Below are positions 9,484-18,789 of a stretch of DNA of 64,000 nucleotides, in pieces. The notes under the pieces are model-generated. The model ran no database searches and was not told where the DNA came from. It saw only the letters and a program-made list of their open reading frames with translations. The DNA is from Methanocaldococcus infernus ME. GTDB lineage: Archaea; AGJL01; Methanococci; Methanococcales; Methanocaldococcaceae. Made by a program: the position numbers and the translations under genes. The stretch spans positions 310,001 through 374,000 of the forward strand of contig NC_014122.1 in assembly GCF_000092305.1 (NCBI RefSeq). The letters run 5' to 3'. Positions within the stretch are counted from its first letter, which is position 1. Each line of letters begins with the position of its first letter.

Positions 9484-10206
9484 ATGAAAGTTATAACCTA
9501 TGCCATAGCTAAAGGAGGAGTGGGGAAAACTATATTAACTGCTAACACTGCTGTAGCCTTGGCTGAAAAGGGGAAGAAAGTTTTAATGGTAGATTGTGAC
9601 CTTGGCTCTAAATCTCTTTCTCACATCTTTAATGTAAATGGGTCAAAAACAAAAATTATAGAGACAGAGTTTAATAACTTAGACATCTTACCAATAGAGC
9701 AAAGTATTGTAGATGCTATAAAAATGGACTTTGATCATATAAAAAGGTTATATGAATTAGACTATGACTATGTTTTTATAGACTCTCCAGCAACTACTTC
9801 AGGAGTTGAAACATACTTAGCCTTAGGGGTTGCTCACTACTTTATTATGGTGCTTGACTACTTAGCCTTAGGGCCAAGCTTACAAGGGGCTATTAACACA
9901 TTAGTTATAGGAAAGAACTACTTAGAATGTGAGCCTATAGGCTTTGTTATTAATAATTGCTACTCTATTTCAGAGACAATAGTTAATGACATTCAAAAAA
10001 TTTTAGGCTTGCCCAACTTAGCCATTATAAAGAGAAATCCAATAGTTGAGCAAACATATTCCTCTAAAATTTTAGCCTATTACAAGGATGAGGAATTTAA
10101 AAGAGAGATTGATAAAATAGTTAATGTCTTAGAAAAAGCTGAAGATAGGAAAGAAAAGAGATTTTTAGAGATTGTAGAAAAGATGAGGAAGGGATTAATT
10201 ATTTAA
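9484..10206 (+). CDS. MinD/ParA-family ATPase
   Basis: About 240-residue deviant-Walker P-loop ATPase (KGGVGKT near the N-terminus, switch I region LMVDCDLGS, Walker B FIDSPATT). Families with this fold position proteins or plasmids, or insert metal clusters. This one lacks the CxxC of Mrp/NBP35 carriers, so MinD-like positioning is more likely. The start is taken at ATG 9484; a TTG at 9475 would overlap the regulator's stop. The 3' end overlaps the convergent membrane protein gene by 8 nt. Confidence 0.8.
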   Translation: MKVITYAIAKGGVGKTILTANTAVALAEKGKKVLMVDCDLGSKSLSHIFNVNGSKTKIIETEFNNLDILPIEQSIVDAIKMDFDHIKRLYELDYDYVFIDSPATTSGVETYLALGVAHYFIMVLDYLALGPSLQGAINTLVIGKNYLECEPIGFVINNCYSISETIVNDIQKILGLPNLAIIKRNPIVEQTYSSKILAYYKDEEFKREIDKIVNVLEKAEDRKEKRFLEIVEKMRKGLII

Positions 10207-11062
10207 TTGTTTTAAATATATTTTCAAGCTCTTTTTTCACAAACTCTTCATCAGGAACTTTAATTCCATATTTCTCCATAAGCTCTTTATCAACTTTTAT
10301 ATCTAACTTAGTTTTAAAGTTCTCTTTTATATATTCATTTAGTATAAAGCTCTTTAACTCATCTGACATCTTAATAAGCTCTCTAACTAATTTAATGGTT
10401 AAAAAGATAAATACTGAGCCAAGAAATGCCATTAATGTCCTTTCAAATATATAGGTTGGGATAGCCTTTACATAATCATTTACTGGAATATGGTAGAGAT
10501 AAGAGGCTAAAATTGAGCCATAAAGATGATCAACCATAACAACAATATAGGAAAATGATAAAGCTGATACAAAGCTATGTATTGAATTATTAGAATATAA
10601 TAATTTAATTATTTTTTTTCCAGCACCAATTAAAAGAAGGAAGGCTAAGATGTCAAAGATAGGATGATATGGAGCTTCTCTCCCAACATAAGAATTAAAG
10701 TATAAAATAAATCCAAACATATAAATTAATATGGGAACTTTTAAATTATTTCTTGCTAAATAGCCTGCTGAAACAACTGAAAGAATTGGTGGAAGAAAAG
10801 AGAAAATTCCAAAATAGTAAGCTTTAGGGTTAATTAAAAATTTAACAATATTAACTAATAAAATAATTAATGAGCCATAAAAAGGGCCAAAAATTAATCC
10901 ATAGAGTGGAGCTATAGAAGGATATGCATTGATAACACTATGCATTCCAATCATTTTAAACCTCAAAAAAGACATAAAAATAAATAAGAAGATTATAGCA
11001 AGAGCTAAGGAAGTGAATTTAATATTTCTATTTTTTAAAAGATATTTAAATATATCCTGCAA
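10199..11062 (-). CDS. Multi-pass membrane protein, ECF-transporter S-component-like
   Basis: 287 residues with about six predicted transmembrane helices in the first 220 residues and a cytoplasmic C-terminal tail of about 60 charged residues. The early pattern (helix, then AYPSIAPLYGLIFGPFYGSLIILLVNIVKFL) resembles substrate-specific S components of energy-coupling factor vitamin transporters. The substrate cannot be named and no EcfA or EcfT gene is nearby, so this is a tentative family-level call. Confidence 0.5.
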   Translation of the reverse strand: MQDIFKYLLKNRNIKFTSLALAIIFLFIFMSFLRFKMIGMHSVINAYPSIAPLYGLIFGPFYGSLIILLVNIVKFLINPKAYYFGIFSFLPPILSVVSAGYLARNNLKVPILIYMFGFILYFNSYVGREAPYHPIFDILAFLLLIGAGKKIIKLLYSNNSIHSFVSALSFSYIVVMVDHLYGSILASYLYHIPVNDYVKAIPTYIFERTLMAFLGSVFIFLTIKLVRELIKMSDELKSFILNEYIKENFKTKLDIKVDKELMEKYGIKVPDEEFVKKELENIFKTIK

Positions 11063-11086
11063 AGAGGATCACAAGTTTATTCTAAC

Positions 11087-11308
11087 TTAAGTTATATTCT
11101 GTATTTTTTCTGCGGCCTGCTCTGCAGCCCCTCCTAAAGTCTCAACAGTTGTGTTAGCATGTTGTCCAGCTTTAGTTGATGCACTTTTTATGTTAGTTAC
11201 ATAAAAATAAGCAGCTAAAGCAGCAACAGCTACAGCAGCTGCTACTAAGATTCCAATCTCCATTGATATTTGTCCTCTTTTAGATAATAGTTTTTCTAAT
11301 ATTTTCAT
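11087..11308 (-). CDS. Small type IV pilin with class III signal peptide
   Basis: 73 residues: short basic leader MKILEKLLSKRG, cleavage-site context QISMEIG, then an alanine/valine-rich hydrophobic helix and a short polar tail. This is the major-pilin architecture of Methanococcales (EppA-processed). It is paralogous to the 71-residue gene upstream on the same strand. The two have separate upstream AT-rich promoter regions (107 nt between them), so each may be transcribed on its own. Likely a structural subunit of a surface pilus. Confidence 0.85.
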   Translation of the reverse strand: MKILEKLLSKRGQISMEIGILVAAAVAVAALAAYFYVTNIKSASTKAGQHANTTVETLGGAAEQAAEKIQNIT

Positions 11309-11415
11309 TTATATCACCTAATTAAGTATTTTTTAGGTACTTTAATATTATAAAGTTTTGAGTATATAACAATAACTAACTTTTATTCTACTACAAAACC
11401 ATAAAATTTATATAC

Positions 11416-11631
11416 CTAAGAATTAACTAGTTCTGAAATTCTTCTTGCAGCCCTTTCACTAACACTATTAAGTGCATTAGTAACATTGGTAGTTTCTATC
11501 CTACTCATACTATCCCTAACATTCTTTATATAATAGAATGAGGCAATAGCAGCAACAGCTACAGCAGCTGCTATTAAAATGGAGAGCTCCATTGATATTT
11601 GCCCTCTTTTAGATAAGAGTTTTTTTATCAT
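11416..11631 (-). CDS. Small type IV pilin with class III signal peptide
   Basis: 71 residues: MIKKLLSKRGQISMELS then an Ala/Val-rich transmembrane helix and a polar tail (NVRDSMSRIETTNVTNA). Same design as the adjacent 73-residue pilin, from which it has diverged mainly in the tail. The N-x-T sequence in the tail is a possible N-glycosylation site, as is common on archaeal pilins. It is probably one of a pair of pilin subunits for the same filament. Confidence 0.85.
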   Translation of the reverse strand: MIKKLLSKRGQISMELSILIAAAVAVAAIASFYYIKNVRDSMSRIETTNVTNALNSVSERAARRISELVNS

Positions 11632-11697
11632 AATTTCACAGGATAATTTTTAACTCTATTAAAATTTTTAAACCTATCTAAACTCTGTCTCACAAAC

Positions 11698-12477
11698 CTA
11701 AACTAATATAGGATAGCTCCCTAAAACCCTTAAAAATGATACATATCTTTTTAAGCTTTCCAGCACTTCCAAGTTTAAGCCCTCATAGTCTATATAAAAA
11801 ATATATGTCCCCAACATTCTTTTAGAGGGTCTTGACTCTATCCTTGTTAAGTTAATTTCTCTTAAAGCAAACTCTTTAAGAATATGGTAAAGAGCTCCAG
11901 GCTTATCTTCCTTTAGCTCAAAGACTATTGAAGTTTTATATTTATTGAAATTTCCATCTATCTCCTTCTTCCCAATAACTATAAATCTTGTTTTATTATT
12001 TTTATAGTCTTCTATATTCCTCTCCAAGATCTTTAAGCCATGTAGCTTAGCCAAGCCTTCTGAACCTATAGCTCCTGCCTCTTCATTCTTGCTTGCTAAC
12101 TCTACAGCCTTGGCTGTGCTTTCAACAGCCTTAACTTCCCATCCATGCTTTTTTATATATTTTCTACACTGGGCCAAAGCTTGAGGATGAGAATAAATAA
12201 TCTTTATTTTCTCTTTGCTATGCCCAATTAAATTATGATGGATATCTAAGACTGTTTCACCAACTATTTTATAGTCATACTCTAAAAGTAAATCTTGGGT
12301 TAAATTTACAGAGCCTTCTATAGAATTCTCTATAGGAACTATTCCATAGTCATCTTTAGCTTTCTCAAAGATCTCATAGATATTTTGACAATAACAAAGC
12401 TTAGCATTCAAATATTTTAAAATCTTCTTTCCAGCTGTTTCAGTGTATGTTCCCTTTGGCAAAGTGTAGAGTTTCAA
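11698..12477 (-). CDS. pheA: Prephenate dehydratase
   Basis: Converts prephenate to phenylpyruvate in phenylalanine biosynthesis. The catalytic domain covers about 1-175 and contains the conserved TRF motif (NKTRFIVIG). An ACT regulatory domain follows (about 180-259: KPGALYHILKEFALREINLTRIESRPSK), which binds phenylalanine for feedback inhibition. There is no chorismate mutase domain, as expected for the archaeal monofunctional enzyme. It overlaps the upstream methyltransferase by 4 nt. Confidence 0.95.
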   Translation of the reverse strand: MKLYTLPKGTYTETAGKKILKYLNAKLCYCQNIYEIFEKAKDDYGIVPIENSIEGSVNLTQDLLLEYDYKIVGETVLDIHHNLIGHSKEKIKIIYSHPQALAQCRKYIKKHGWEVKAVESTAKAVELASKNEEAGAIGSEGLAKLHGLKILERNIEDYKNNKTRFIVIGKKEIDGNFNKYKTSIVFELKEDKPGALYHILKEFALREINLTRIESRPSKRMLGTYIFYIDYEGLNLEVLESLKRYVSFLRVLGSYPILV

Positions 12478-13115
12478 ACTTTCACCATTTCCACTATTAA
12501 AAACTGTCCTCCTCTTTTAAATTTCCTTGATAAAATTTTATCCAACCTCTTATAAAACTTTAAGAACCTTTTTAAAATTGAGGTTGGAAGTATCTTAATA
12601 AAGGATGGGAGAAAATAGAGAGAGTAATAATTTATAATTTTAAATTCTTTAAAGTCTTTTAAGCTTAGAGGTTCATGTTTAACTCTAAAATCAAAGAATA
12701 TAGGCTCTTTAAAAAAGCTATCTTTATTTACAACAATTACCACTAACCTCCCTCCTCTTTTGAGAACTCTAAATAACTCTTTTAAAGCTTTTTCATGATT
12801 TGTATGCTCTAACACATTTATACATAGGATAGTGTCAAAGCTCTCATCTTTAAAGGGTAAGTTTTCTATATCAGCACAAACCTTATTTTTATCTATAGGG
12901 AATTTTTTCAACTGCTCAAGACATATATCTAAGTATATTGTTTCATAGTTCTTTGTTATCTCATAAAAGGTTCCAAAGCCACAGCCAGCATCTAAGATAA
13001 AGCCCTCTACCTTAATCTCTTCCATTATCCTCTCATCAACAAATTTGATAATCTCTCTAACATAGGAAGGAAGAGATTCTAAGCTATAATGTTTATAGAA
13101 TTCCTCAACATCCAT
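12474..13115 (-). CDS. Class I SAM-dependent methyltransferase
   Basis: 213 residues, Rossmann-fold methyltransferase. SAM-binding motif I is LDAGCGFGTF (about 41-50), motif II ends in an acidic residue (IYLD), and the motif IV/post-I region is CADIENLPFKDESFDTILCINVLEH, as in the UbiE/Coq5-like methyltransferase_11 family. The C-terminal part is basic and hydrophobic. The substrate is unknown. Its start codon lies only 21 nt from the divergent aldolase start, so the promoters overlap the coding regions. Confidence 0.8.
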   Translation of the reverse strand: MDVEEFYKHYSLESLPSYVREIIKFVDERIMEEIKVEGFILDAGCGFGTFYEITKNYETIYLDICLEQLKKFPIDKNKVCADIENLPFKDESFDTILCINVLEHTNHEKALKELFRVLKRGGRLVVIVVNKDSFFKEPIFFDFRVKHEPLSLKDFKEFKIINYYSLYFLPSFIKILPTSILKRFLKFYKRLDKILSRKFKRGGQFLIVEMVKV

Positions 13116-13136
13116 AATTTAAACTTTGGTGAGACA

Positions 13137-14012
13137 ATGGATATTAAAGTTCCCCTTACTGTGCCAGAGTATGCTAAGAAAGAATATATTTCTAACTATA
13201 AAGAGCTAACCAAAGGGACAGGAAGGTTAATGATCTTTGCTGGAGATCAGAAGATAGAGCATATGAATGATGACTTCTTTGGGGAGGGAATAGCTAAGGA
13301 TGATGCTGATCCTGAGCATCTCTTTAGGATAGCAAGTGAAGGAAAGATTTGTGCCTTTGCTACCCAACTTGGTTTAATTGCAAGATATGAGGAATATGGA
13401 AAAGTTCCTTACATAGTTAAGATTAATTCAAAGACTCATTTAGTTAAAACAAGGGATCCAATAAGTAGAGCCTTGGTTACTATTCAAGATGTAATAGACT
13501 TAAAGGAGAGGGGAGTTAATATCTTAGGAGTTGGCTACACCATTTACCCAGGAAGTGAGTATGAGCATATAATGTTCAGAGAGGCTTCAAAAATTATCTT
13601 GGAAGCTCATAAACATGGGCTAATAGCTATTTTGTGGAGTTATCCAAGAGGAAAGAATGTTAAGAATGAAAAGGATCCTCATTTAATAGCTGGAGCTGCT
13701 GGGATAGCTCTATGCTTAGGAGCTGATTTTGTTAAGGTTAACTATCCAGGAGACTCATACAAGTTTAAAGAAACTATATTAGCTGCTGGAAGAACTGGAG
13801 TTTTATGTGCTGGAGGTAGCAAGATAGAAGAAGAAAAATTCTTAAAGCAAATTTGGGAGCAAATTAATATTAGTGGAGCTAAGGGAAATGCTACAGGAAG
13901 GAATATTCACCAGAGGCCATTAGAAGAAGCTATAAAAATGTGTAATGCAATTTATGCTATAACCATTGAAGGGAAGAGTTGGGAAGAGGCTATAAAAATA
14001 TTGAGAGGGTAA
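13137..14012 (+). CDS. Class I aldolase of the MJ1585 type (fructose-bisphosphate aldolase / DKFP synthase)
   Basis: Archaeal class I (Schiff-base) aldolase related to DhnA. The MJ1585 group is known to make 6-deoxy-5-ketofructose 1-phosphate, the precursor that methanogens lacking the classic DAHP route use for aromatic amino acids. Visible motifs are FAGDQKIEHMNDDFFG near the N-terminus, the ILWSYPRGK loop and DFVKVNYPG with the Schiff-base lysine. Start ATG 13137 follows GGTGA (13127-13131); the upstream ATG at 13089 reads into the methyltransferase promoter. Its location between pheA and aroA genes fits aromatic biosynthesis. Confidence 0.8.
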   Translation: MDIKVPLTVPEYAKKEYISNYKELTKGTGRLMIFAGDQKIEHMNDDFFGEGIAKDDADPEHLFRIASEGKICAFATQLGLIARYEEYGKVPYIVKINSKTHLVKTRDPISRALVTIQDVIDLKERGVNILGVGYTIYPGSEYEHIMFREASKIILEAHKHGLIAILWSYPRGKNVKNEKDPHLIAGAAGIALCLGADFVKVNYPGDSYKFKETILAAGRTGVLCAGGSKIEEEKFLKQIWEQINISGAKGNATGRNIHQRPLEEAIKMCNAIYAITIEGKSWEEAIKILRG

Positions 14013-14017
14013 AAAGG

Positions 14018-15427
14018 ATGTGTGGAATCTTTGGGATCTTCTCACTGAGTGGAGAACAGGTTGCTAAAAAAATTTACTATGGCTTATTTAGCCTACAACA
14101 TAGAGGACAGGAAGGAGCTGGGATAGCAGTAAGTGACTTCCAAAATATTTACCACTATAAAAATATTGGCTTAGTTACTGAAGTCTTCAATGATGAAATT
14201 TTACAGAACCTTATAGGCTTCTTAGGAATTGGACATGTTAGATATTCAACAACTGGAGGAAAGGCTGTAGAAAATTGCCAGCCATTTGTTGTTAGAAGCT
14301 CTTTTGGGAATATTGCTATAGCACATAATGGAGATCTTTTAAACTCAGAAGAGTTAAGGATAGAGTTGGAAAAGAGAGGGCATATATTTACAAGCTCAAC
14401 AGACAGTGAAGTTATAGCTCAACTTTTAGTTAGAGAATTGTTAAAAACTAAGGATGTAATTGAAGCAATAAAGAAGACTTTAAAAAGGTTGGTTGGGGCT
14501 TACTCTTTATTAATAATGATAAATGATAGAATCTTTGCTATAAGAGACCCATGGGGCTTTAAACCATTATGCTTAGGAAGGGATGAAGATAATATTTATG
14601 TTTCCTCAGAAGACTGTGCTCTTTCAACTTTAAATGCCAACTTTGTTAGAGATGTTGAGCCAGGGGAGATAGTTGAGATAAGTAAAGATGGGATAGAGGT
14701 TTATAAGATAGAGAATGATGAAGAATACTTCATAAACATAGAGGGAGAGAAGGTTTATAGAAAAGCAGCTACTTGTATGTTTGAATATGTCTATTTTGCA
14801 AGACCAGATTCTACAATTGATGGAATAAGTGTCTATAAAGTTAGGAAAAATATAGGGAGAGAGTTGGCTAAAGAGCATCCAGTAGATGCTGATCTTGTCT
14901 CTCCAATTCCAGACTCTGGAAATACCTTTGCCTTAGGCTATTCTGAATCTTCTAAGATTCCATACTGTGAAGGGCTAATGAAAAATAAATATGTTGGCAG
15001 AACCTTTATTCTTCCCTCTCAAACAGAGAGGGAGTTAGCTGTAAGGTTAAAACTCTCTCCTATAAAGGCTGTACTTGAAGGGAAGAGGGTAGTTTTAGTA
15101 GATGACAGTATTGTTAGAGGAACAACCTCAAGGAGAATAGTAGAGATGGTTAGAAAGGCAGGAGCTAAAGAAGTTCATCTAAGAATTGGATGTCCTAAGA
15201 TAATTTCTCCATGCTACTATGGGATAGATATGCCAACAAAGAGAGAGCTTATAGCTTCCAATAAAGATATAGAAAAAATTAGAAAAGAGATAGGTGCTGA
15301 TTCTTTAGGCTATATTTCCTTAGAAGGGCTGATAAAGGCTATAGGAAGAAAAGATTTATGTTTAGCTTGTCTAACAGGGAAGTATCCTACAAGGACAAAC
15401 TTCAAGAAGGTTATGAAGTATAATTAA
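14018..15427 (+). CDS. purF: Amidophosphoribosyltransferase
   Basis: First committed enzyme of purine synthesis: transfers glutamine amide nitrogen to PRPP. Cys2 of MCGIFGIF is the N-terminal nucleophile of the glutaminase domain (about 1-230), which fixes the start at ATG 14018. The phosphoribosyltransferase domain carries the PRPP loop VVLVDDSIVRGTTS. Conserved cysteines near the C-terminus (CLACLTG and upstream C-P residues) are positioned for an iron-sulfur cluster as in the Bacillus-type enzyme. It begins 6 nt after the aldolase stop. Confidence 0.96.
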   Translation: MCGIFGIFSLSGEQVAKKIYYGLFSLQHRGQEGAGIAVSDFQNIYHYKNIGLVTEVFNDEILQNLIGFLGIGHVRYSTTGGKAVENCQPFVVRSSFGNIAIAHNGDLLNSEELRIELEKRGHIFTSSTDSEVIAQLLVRELLKTKDVIEAIKKTLKRLVGAYSLLIMINDRIFAIRDPWGFKPLCLGRDEDNIYVSSEDCALSTLNANFVRDVEPGEIVEISKDGIEVYKIENDEEYFINIEGEKVYRKAATCMFEYVYFARPDSTIDGISVYKVRKNIGRELAKEHPVDADLVSPIPDSGNTFALGYSESSKIPYCEGLMKNKYVGRTFILPSQTERELAVRLKLSPIKAVLEGKRVVLVDDSIVRGTTSRRIVEMVRKAGAKEVHLRIGCPKIISPCYYGIDMPTKRELIASNKDIEKIRKEIGADSLGYISLEGLIKAIGRKDLCLACLTGKYPTRTNFKKVMKYN

Positions 15428-15544
15428 AAATTTTTCCTATTTTCATCTAAATCTTATAGATTTTTGACTAATTTAGCACCAATATTTTTATTTTTTAATA
15501 ATCTCCCTATTTTAATTATTTAAAAATTTTTTAGGTGAATTATT

Positions 15545-16063
15545 ATGAAACTAATACTAACTGCTGAAACAGCTAAGCAATTATCTAAGACTGAGGAAAG
15601 TAAAGAGATTCCAGATGATGAGAAACTAATTAAGAAGTCTATAGAATTACTATTAAAAGGAGAATCTAAAAAAAAGGTTCCTGTAGAGTTCTTTAAAGTT
15701 ATGGTCTATATAGCTATAAAAAAGATGTTAGAATATGGAAATGCTATAACATTCTATGAAATTGGTTATGAGTTTGGAAAGCACTTAGATATAAAAGATC
15801 TCAATGACTTAAAAGAATTCTTTGAAAAGGCTAACTTAGGAGAGTTAGAAGTTGTTAGTGAAGATCCTTTAATATTAAAGGTTAATAATTGTACCCTCTG
15901 TAGCAACTTAGAATTTGATGAACCCATCTGTTACTTAGATGCTGGAATCTTAGCTGGAGCTTTGGAGAATATACTTAACAGTGTTGTAGTTGTTGATGAA
16001 TTTGAATGTATGGCTACAGGAGGAGACGCTTGCTATTTTAAAGTTGAGGTAGTCAAGGACTAA
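15545..16063 (+). CDS. V4R-domain protein
   Basis: 172 residues. The C-terminal two thirds look like a V4R (4-vinyl reductase) small-molecule-binding domain: GNAITFYEIGYEFGKHL, LILKVNNCTLCSNL, AGILAGALENIL, ECMATGGDACYFKV. Such domains bind hydrocarbons, haem-like or other hydrophobic ligands and often act as sensors. Cysteines at NCTLC, PIC, EC and DAC could bind a metal or cluster. It precedes the F420H2 oxidase gene with a 109-nt spacer, so it may sense or regulate oxidative stress; this link is inferred from position only. Confidence 0.65.
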   Translation: MKLILTAETAKQLSKTEESKEIPDDEKLIKKSIELLLKGESKKKVPVEFFKVMVYIAIKKMLEYGNAITFYEIGYEFGKHLDIKDLNDLKEFFEKANLGELEVVSEDPLILKVNNCTLCSNLEFDEPICYLDAGILAGALENILNSVVVVDEFECMATGGDACYFKVEVVKD

Positions 16064-16172
16064 ATTCGTAACATTGCATAGAATAAGAACAAAAATTCAA
16101 ACCGTAAGTATAATTAATAAGGTAGTGTAAAAATAAATAACCGTAAAATAACACAACAAAAAGGTGAGACTA

Positions 16173-17414
16173 ATGAAAGCAGACGCAATAAAAATTGCTG
16201 ATGGAGTATACTGGGTTGGAGTTTTAGACTGGGACATAAGAATGTACCACGGATACACATTAAAAGGGACTACATACAACGCTTACTTAGTCTTTGGTGA
16301 TGAGAAAGTTGCTATAATTGACAACACCTACCCAGGAACCTCTGCTCAGATGTGGGGAAGAATAAAAGATGCATTTGAAAAAGAAGGTAGAGAGTTTAAA
16401 ATAGATGTTATCGTTCAAAACCACGTTGAAAAAGACCACAGTGGAGCCTTACCAGAAATACACAAGAAGTTCCCAGATGCTCCAATATACTGTACTGAAG
16501 TAGCTGTTGAAGGTTTAAAGAAGCACTACCCATCCTTAAAGAATGCTCCATTCAAAGTTGTTAAGAGCTTAGACACAGTAGATTTAGGAGGAAAGACCTT
16601 AACATTCTTAGAAGCTCCTCTCTTACACTGGCCAGATAGTATGTTCACATTCTACAATGAAGGAGGAATCTTATTCTCAAATGATGCATTTGGTCAGCAC
16701 TTATGCTTCCCAGCACACATGAGATTTGATAAGGATATTCCAGAGTATGTCTTAATGGATGCTAACCAAAAGTTCTATGCAAACTTAATTACTCCATTAT
16801 CAAAGTTAGTCTTAAAGAAGTTCCAGGAAGTTATTGACTTAGGATTATTAGACAAGATAAAGATGATAGCTCCATCCCATGGACAAATCTGGACTGACCC
16901 AATGAAAGTTATAAAGGCTTACCAAGACTTTGCTACTGGAAAGGCTGCTAAGGATAAGGCAGTTATTGTCTATGACACAATGCACTACTCCACTCAAAAG
17001 ATGGCACATGCACTTGCTGAAGGATTAATGAGTGAAGGAATTGAAGTAGTTATGTACTTCTTACACTATGATGAAAGAAGTGAAATTGTTAAAGATATCT
17101 TAGATGCTAAGGCTGTCTTATTTGGAGCTCCAACAATCTATGATGAGCCATACCCAAGCTTAGGAGATCTTGTTTACTACTTAAGAGGTTTAAAGTTCAA
17201 CAGAGCTGGATTTAAGAGATTAGCTTTAGTCTTTGGATCCATGGGAGGAAATGGTGGAGGAGTAGAGAGATTAGCTGAAGATATTAAGAAGTGTGGATTT
17301 GAAGTCATCAACCAGTATGAGCTCTACTATGTCCCAACTGAAGATGAATTAACAAACTGCTACAACATGGGTAAGGAGTTAGGTAAGAGAATAAAAGAGA
17401 TGAAAATTGAATAA
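16173..17414 (+). CDS. fprA: F420H2 oxidase (type A flavoprotein, FprA)
   Basis: Reduces O2 to water with F420H2, protecting strict anaerobes. The metallo-beta-lactamase-like diiron domain (residues 1-250) contains the HVEKDHSG ligand motif and downstream LHWPDSM and SHGQIW. A flavodoxin domain follows (about 255-413: [15 protein letters not shown]). Start ATG 16173 lies 5 nt behind GGTGA. The gene uses C-ending codons (TAC, CAC, TTC, AAC) more than its neighbours, which in this genome suggests high expression. It sits alone between AT-rich spacers. Confidence 0.95.
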   Translation: MKADAIKIADGVYWVGVLDWDIRMYHGYTLKGTTYNAYLVFGDEKVAIIDNTYPGTSAQMWGRIKDAFEKEGREFKIDVIVQNHVEKDHSGALPEIHKKFPDAPIYCTEVAVEGLKKHYPSLKNAPFKVVKSLDTVDLGGKTLTFLEAPLLHWPDSMFTFYNEGGILFSNDAFGQHLCFPAHMRFDKDIPEYVLMDANQKFYANLITPLSKLVLKKFQEVIDLGLLDKIKMIAPSHGQIWTDPMKVIKAYQDFATGKAAKDKAVIVYDTMHYSTQKMAHALAEGLMSEGIEVVMYFLHYDERSEIVKDILDAKAVLFGAPTIYDEPYPSLGDLVYYLRGLKFNRAGFKRLALVFGSMGGNGGGVERLAEDIKKCGFEVINQYELYYVPTEDELTNCYNMGKELGKRIKEMKIE

Positions 17415-17516
17415 CTTCTCTTAACTTTTTTATTTTTTAAGAACCAAATTCTTCTAAAAATTTCTTTTTTCTTTCTTTTTAAATAAAAAATATTAAATAA
17501 AAAATAAACTGATTGA

Positions 17517-17533
17517 TATTGATAAAATCAATA
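17517..17533. promoter_or_regulatory. AT-rich palindrome, possible operator
   Basis: Perfect inverted repeat TATTGAT-AAA-ATCAATA lying 42 nt upstream of a TATA-like TTTATATA (17575-17582). The downstream gene starts at 17634. The position just upstream of the presumed promoter suits an activator or repressor site. No binding protein can be named. Confidence 0.4.
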
Positions 17534-17633
17534 TTGTCATATAAAAGAATCTTCAAATTCATAAATTAGAAAAGTTTATATACTAATTTGTTAGTAGTGT
17601 ATAGTAAAAGCACAATCATGAACTGGTGAGATT

Positions 17634-18449
17634 ATGATAGAGTTTAGTGTTAAAGGCTTAAGAAATCCAGAAATTTTAGTTCAGCAAGTTATGCTAATGA
17701 GTGGAGAAGATTTAATTGTAGTTGAAACTGATGGTGAAGAGCAAATAAAAAAGATTGAAGAGTTATTAAAAAAGAACAATGTTAAGTATGAAGTTGAAGG
17801 GAATAAGGTTAAGATCTTTGCTAAAGAGATAAAGGCTGACAAAACTATAAATGTTGTTGGAGCTACATGTCCAGGGCCAATAATGATGGTTTCAGACATC
17901 TTAGAGAAGATGAATGTTGGAGAGATCTTAGAAATCATCTGTGGAAAGAATGCTCTAACTGACCTAACTGAAGGGCTAAAAGGGATGGGACATGAAATAA
18001 TAAGTGTTGAAGAAAGAAATGATGGAACATATAGAATCTTATTAAAGAAGGGAGAGAAGAAAAAAGAGGAAGTTAAGAGTGTAGAGATAAATGAGCTCTT
18101 CATTATTAACACAACTGGAACAGGAAATGCTGAAAGGGCTTACTCAACCTTTATGATGGCTGATATAGCCTTAAAAATGGGATTAAAGCCAACAATCTTT
18201 TTAATGCTTGATGGAGCAAGCTTAGCATTAAAGGGAGAGTGTGATAAGGTTAAGCATCCAGACTTTCCAAAGTTAGGAGATTTGGTTAGAGATGTAATAA
18301 AGAAAGGAGTTAAGGTTTATGTCTGTGAGTTAAGTGCTAAGTTCAGAGGAATTGATGAGAAAAACTTAGAGGATGGCTTTGAAATTGCTGGAGCTCCAAC
18401 ATTCTTAAACTATCTATCTAAACCAAATGTAAGACCAGTTTGGCTATAG
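17634..18449 (+). CDS. TusA/SirA-like and DsrE-like fusion protein (sulfur carrier)
   Basis: 271 residues with three parts: an N-terminal alpha/beta domain (1-70), a TusA-like domain with the CPGP motif (Cys79), and a C-terminal DsrE-like domain (about 155-271: INTTGTGNAERAYSTFMMADIALKMGLKPTIFLM). TusA and DsrE proteins pass sulfur as persulfides, so this protein probably traffics sulfur for Fe-S, thionucleotide or cofactor synthesis, or possibly selenium. It shares a likely transcript with the small membrane protein that follows 10 nt later. Confidence 0.75.
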   Translation: MIEFSVKGLRNPEILVQQVMLMSGEDLIVVETDGEEQIKKIEELLKKNNVKYEVEGNKVKIFAKEIKADKTINVVGATCPGPIMMVSDILEKMNVGEILEIICGKNALTDLTEGLKGMGHEIISVEERNDGTYRILLKKGEKKKEEVKSVEINELFIINTTGTGNAERAYSTFMMADIALKMGLKPTIFLMLDGASLALKGECDKVKHPDFPKLGDLVRDVIKKGVKVYVCELSAKFRGIDEKNLEDGFEIAGAPTFLNYLSKPNVRPVWL

Positions 18450-18459
18450 GTGAGAGAAT

Positions 18460-18789
18460 ATGAATGAAATAATCTCCTTAGTTTCTCTCTCAGTTATCTT
18501 TGGCTCCCTACTCTCAGGCTTTGCCACCTTTAGAATGACAGGAATGAGGCTAATGCCACACTTTGCATTATTAATAATTTCTTTCATCCTGACATTAATT
18601 TATTTAGCCTTAAAAAATCCTATGGTTGGCTACCTCTCCATCTTAGCTCAAATTTTGTCAGTTATTTCAATTTGTCCAACCATCTGTAACATATTAAAAA
18701 CTCAATTTCAAAACTCAGCTATATATTCCTCTCATCTTTCCATGATGGGAATTTTATTGGTTTTAGCTATTGGTAATTTATTTATCTAA
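18460..18789 (+). CDS. Small multi-pass membrane protein, unknown
   Basis: 109 residues, almost entirely hydrophobic, with about four predicted transmembrane helices and no recognised family. It follows the TusA/DsrE gene by 10 nt, so it is likely coexpressed and could be a membrane partner in sulfur handling. This is a guess from position. The 3' end overlaps convergent aroA by 8 nt. Confidence 0.6.
   Translation: MNEIISLVSLSVIFGSLLSGFATFRMTGMRLMPHFALLIISFILTLIYLALKNPMVGYLSILAQILSVISICPTICNILKTQFQNSAIYSSHLSMMGILLVLAIGNLFI

Noticed and set aside
13089-13136. Longer aldolase start at ATG 13089
   Set aside because: It overlaps the divergent methyltransferase start region; ATG 13137 has GGTGA.
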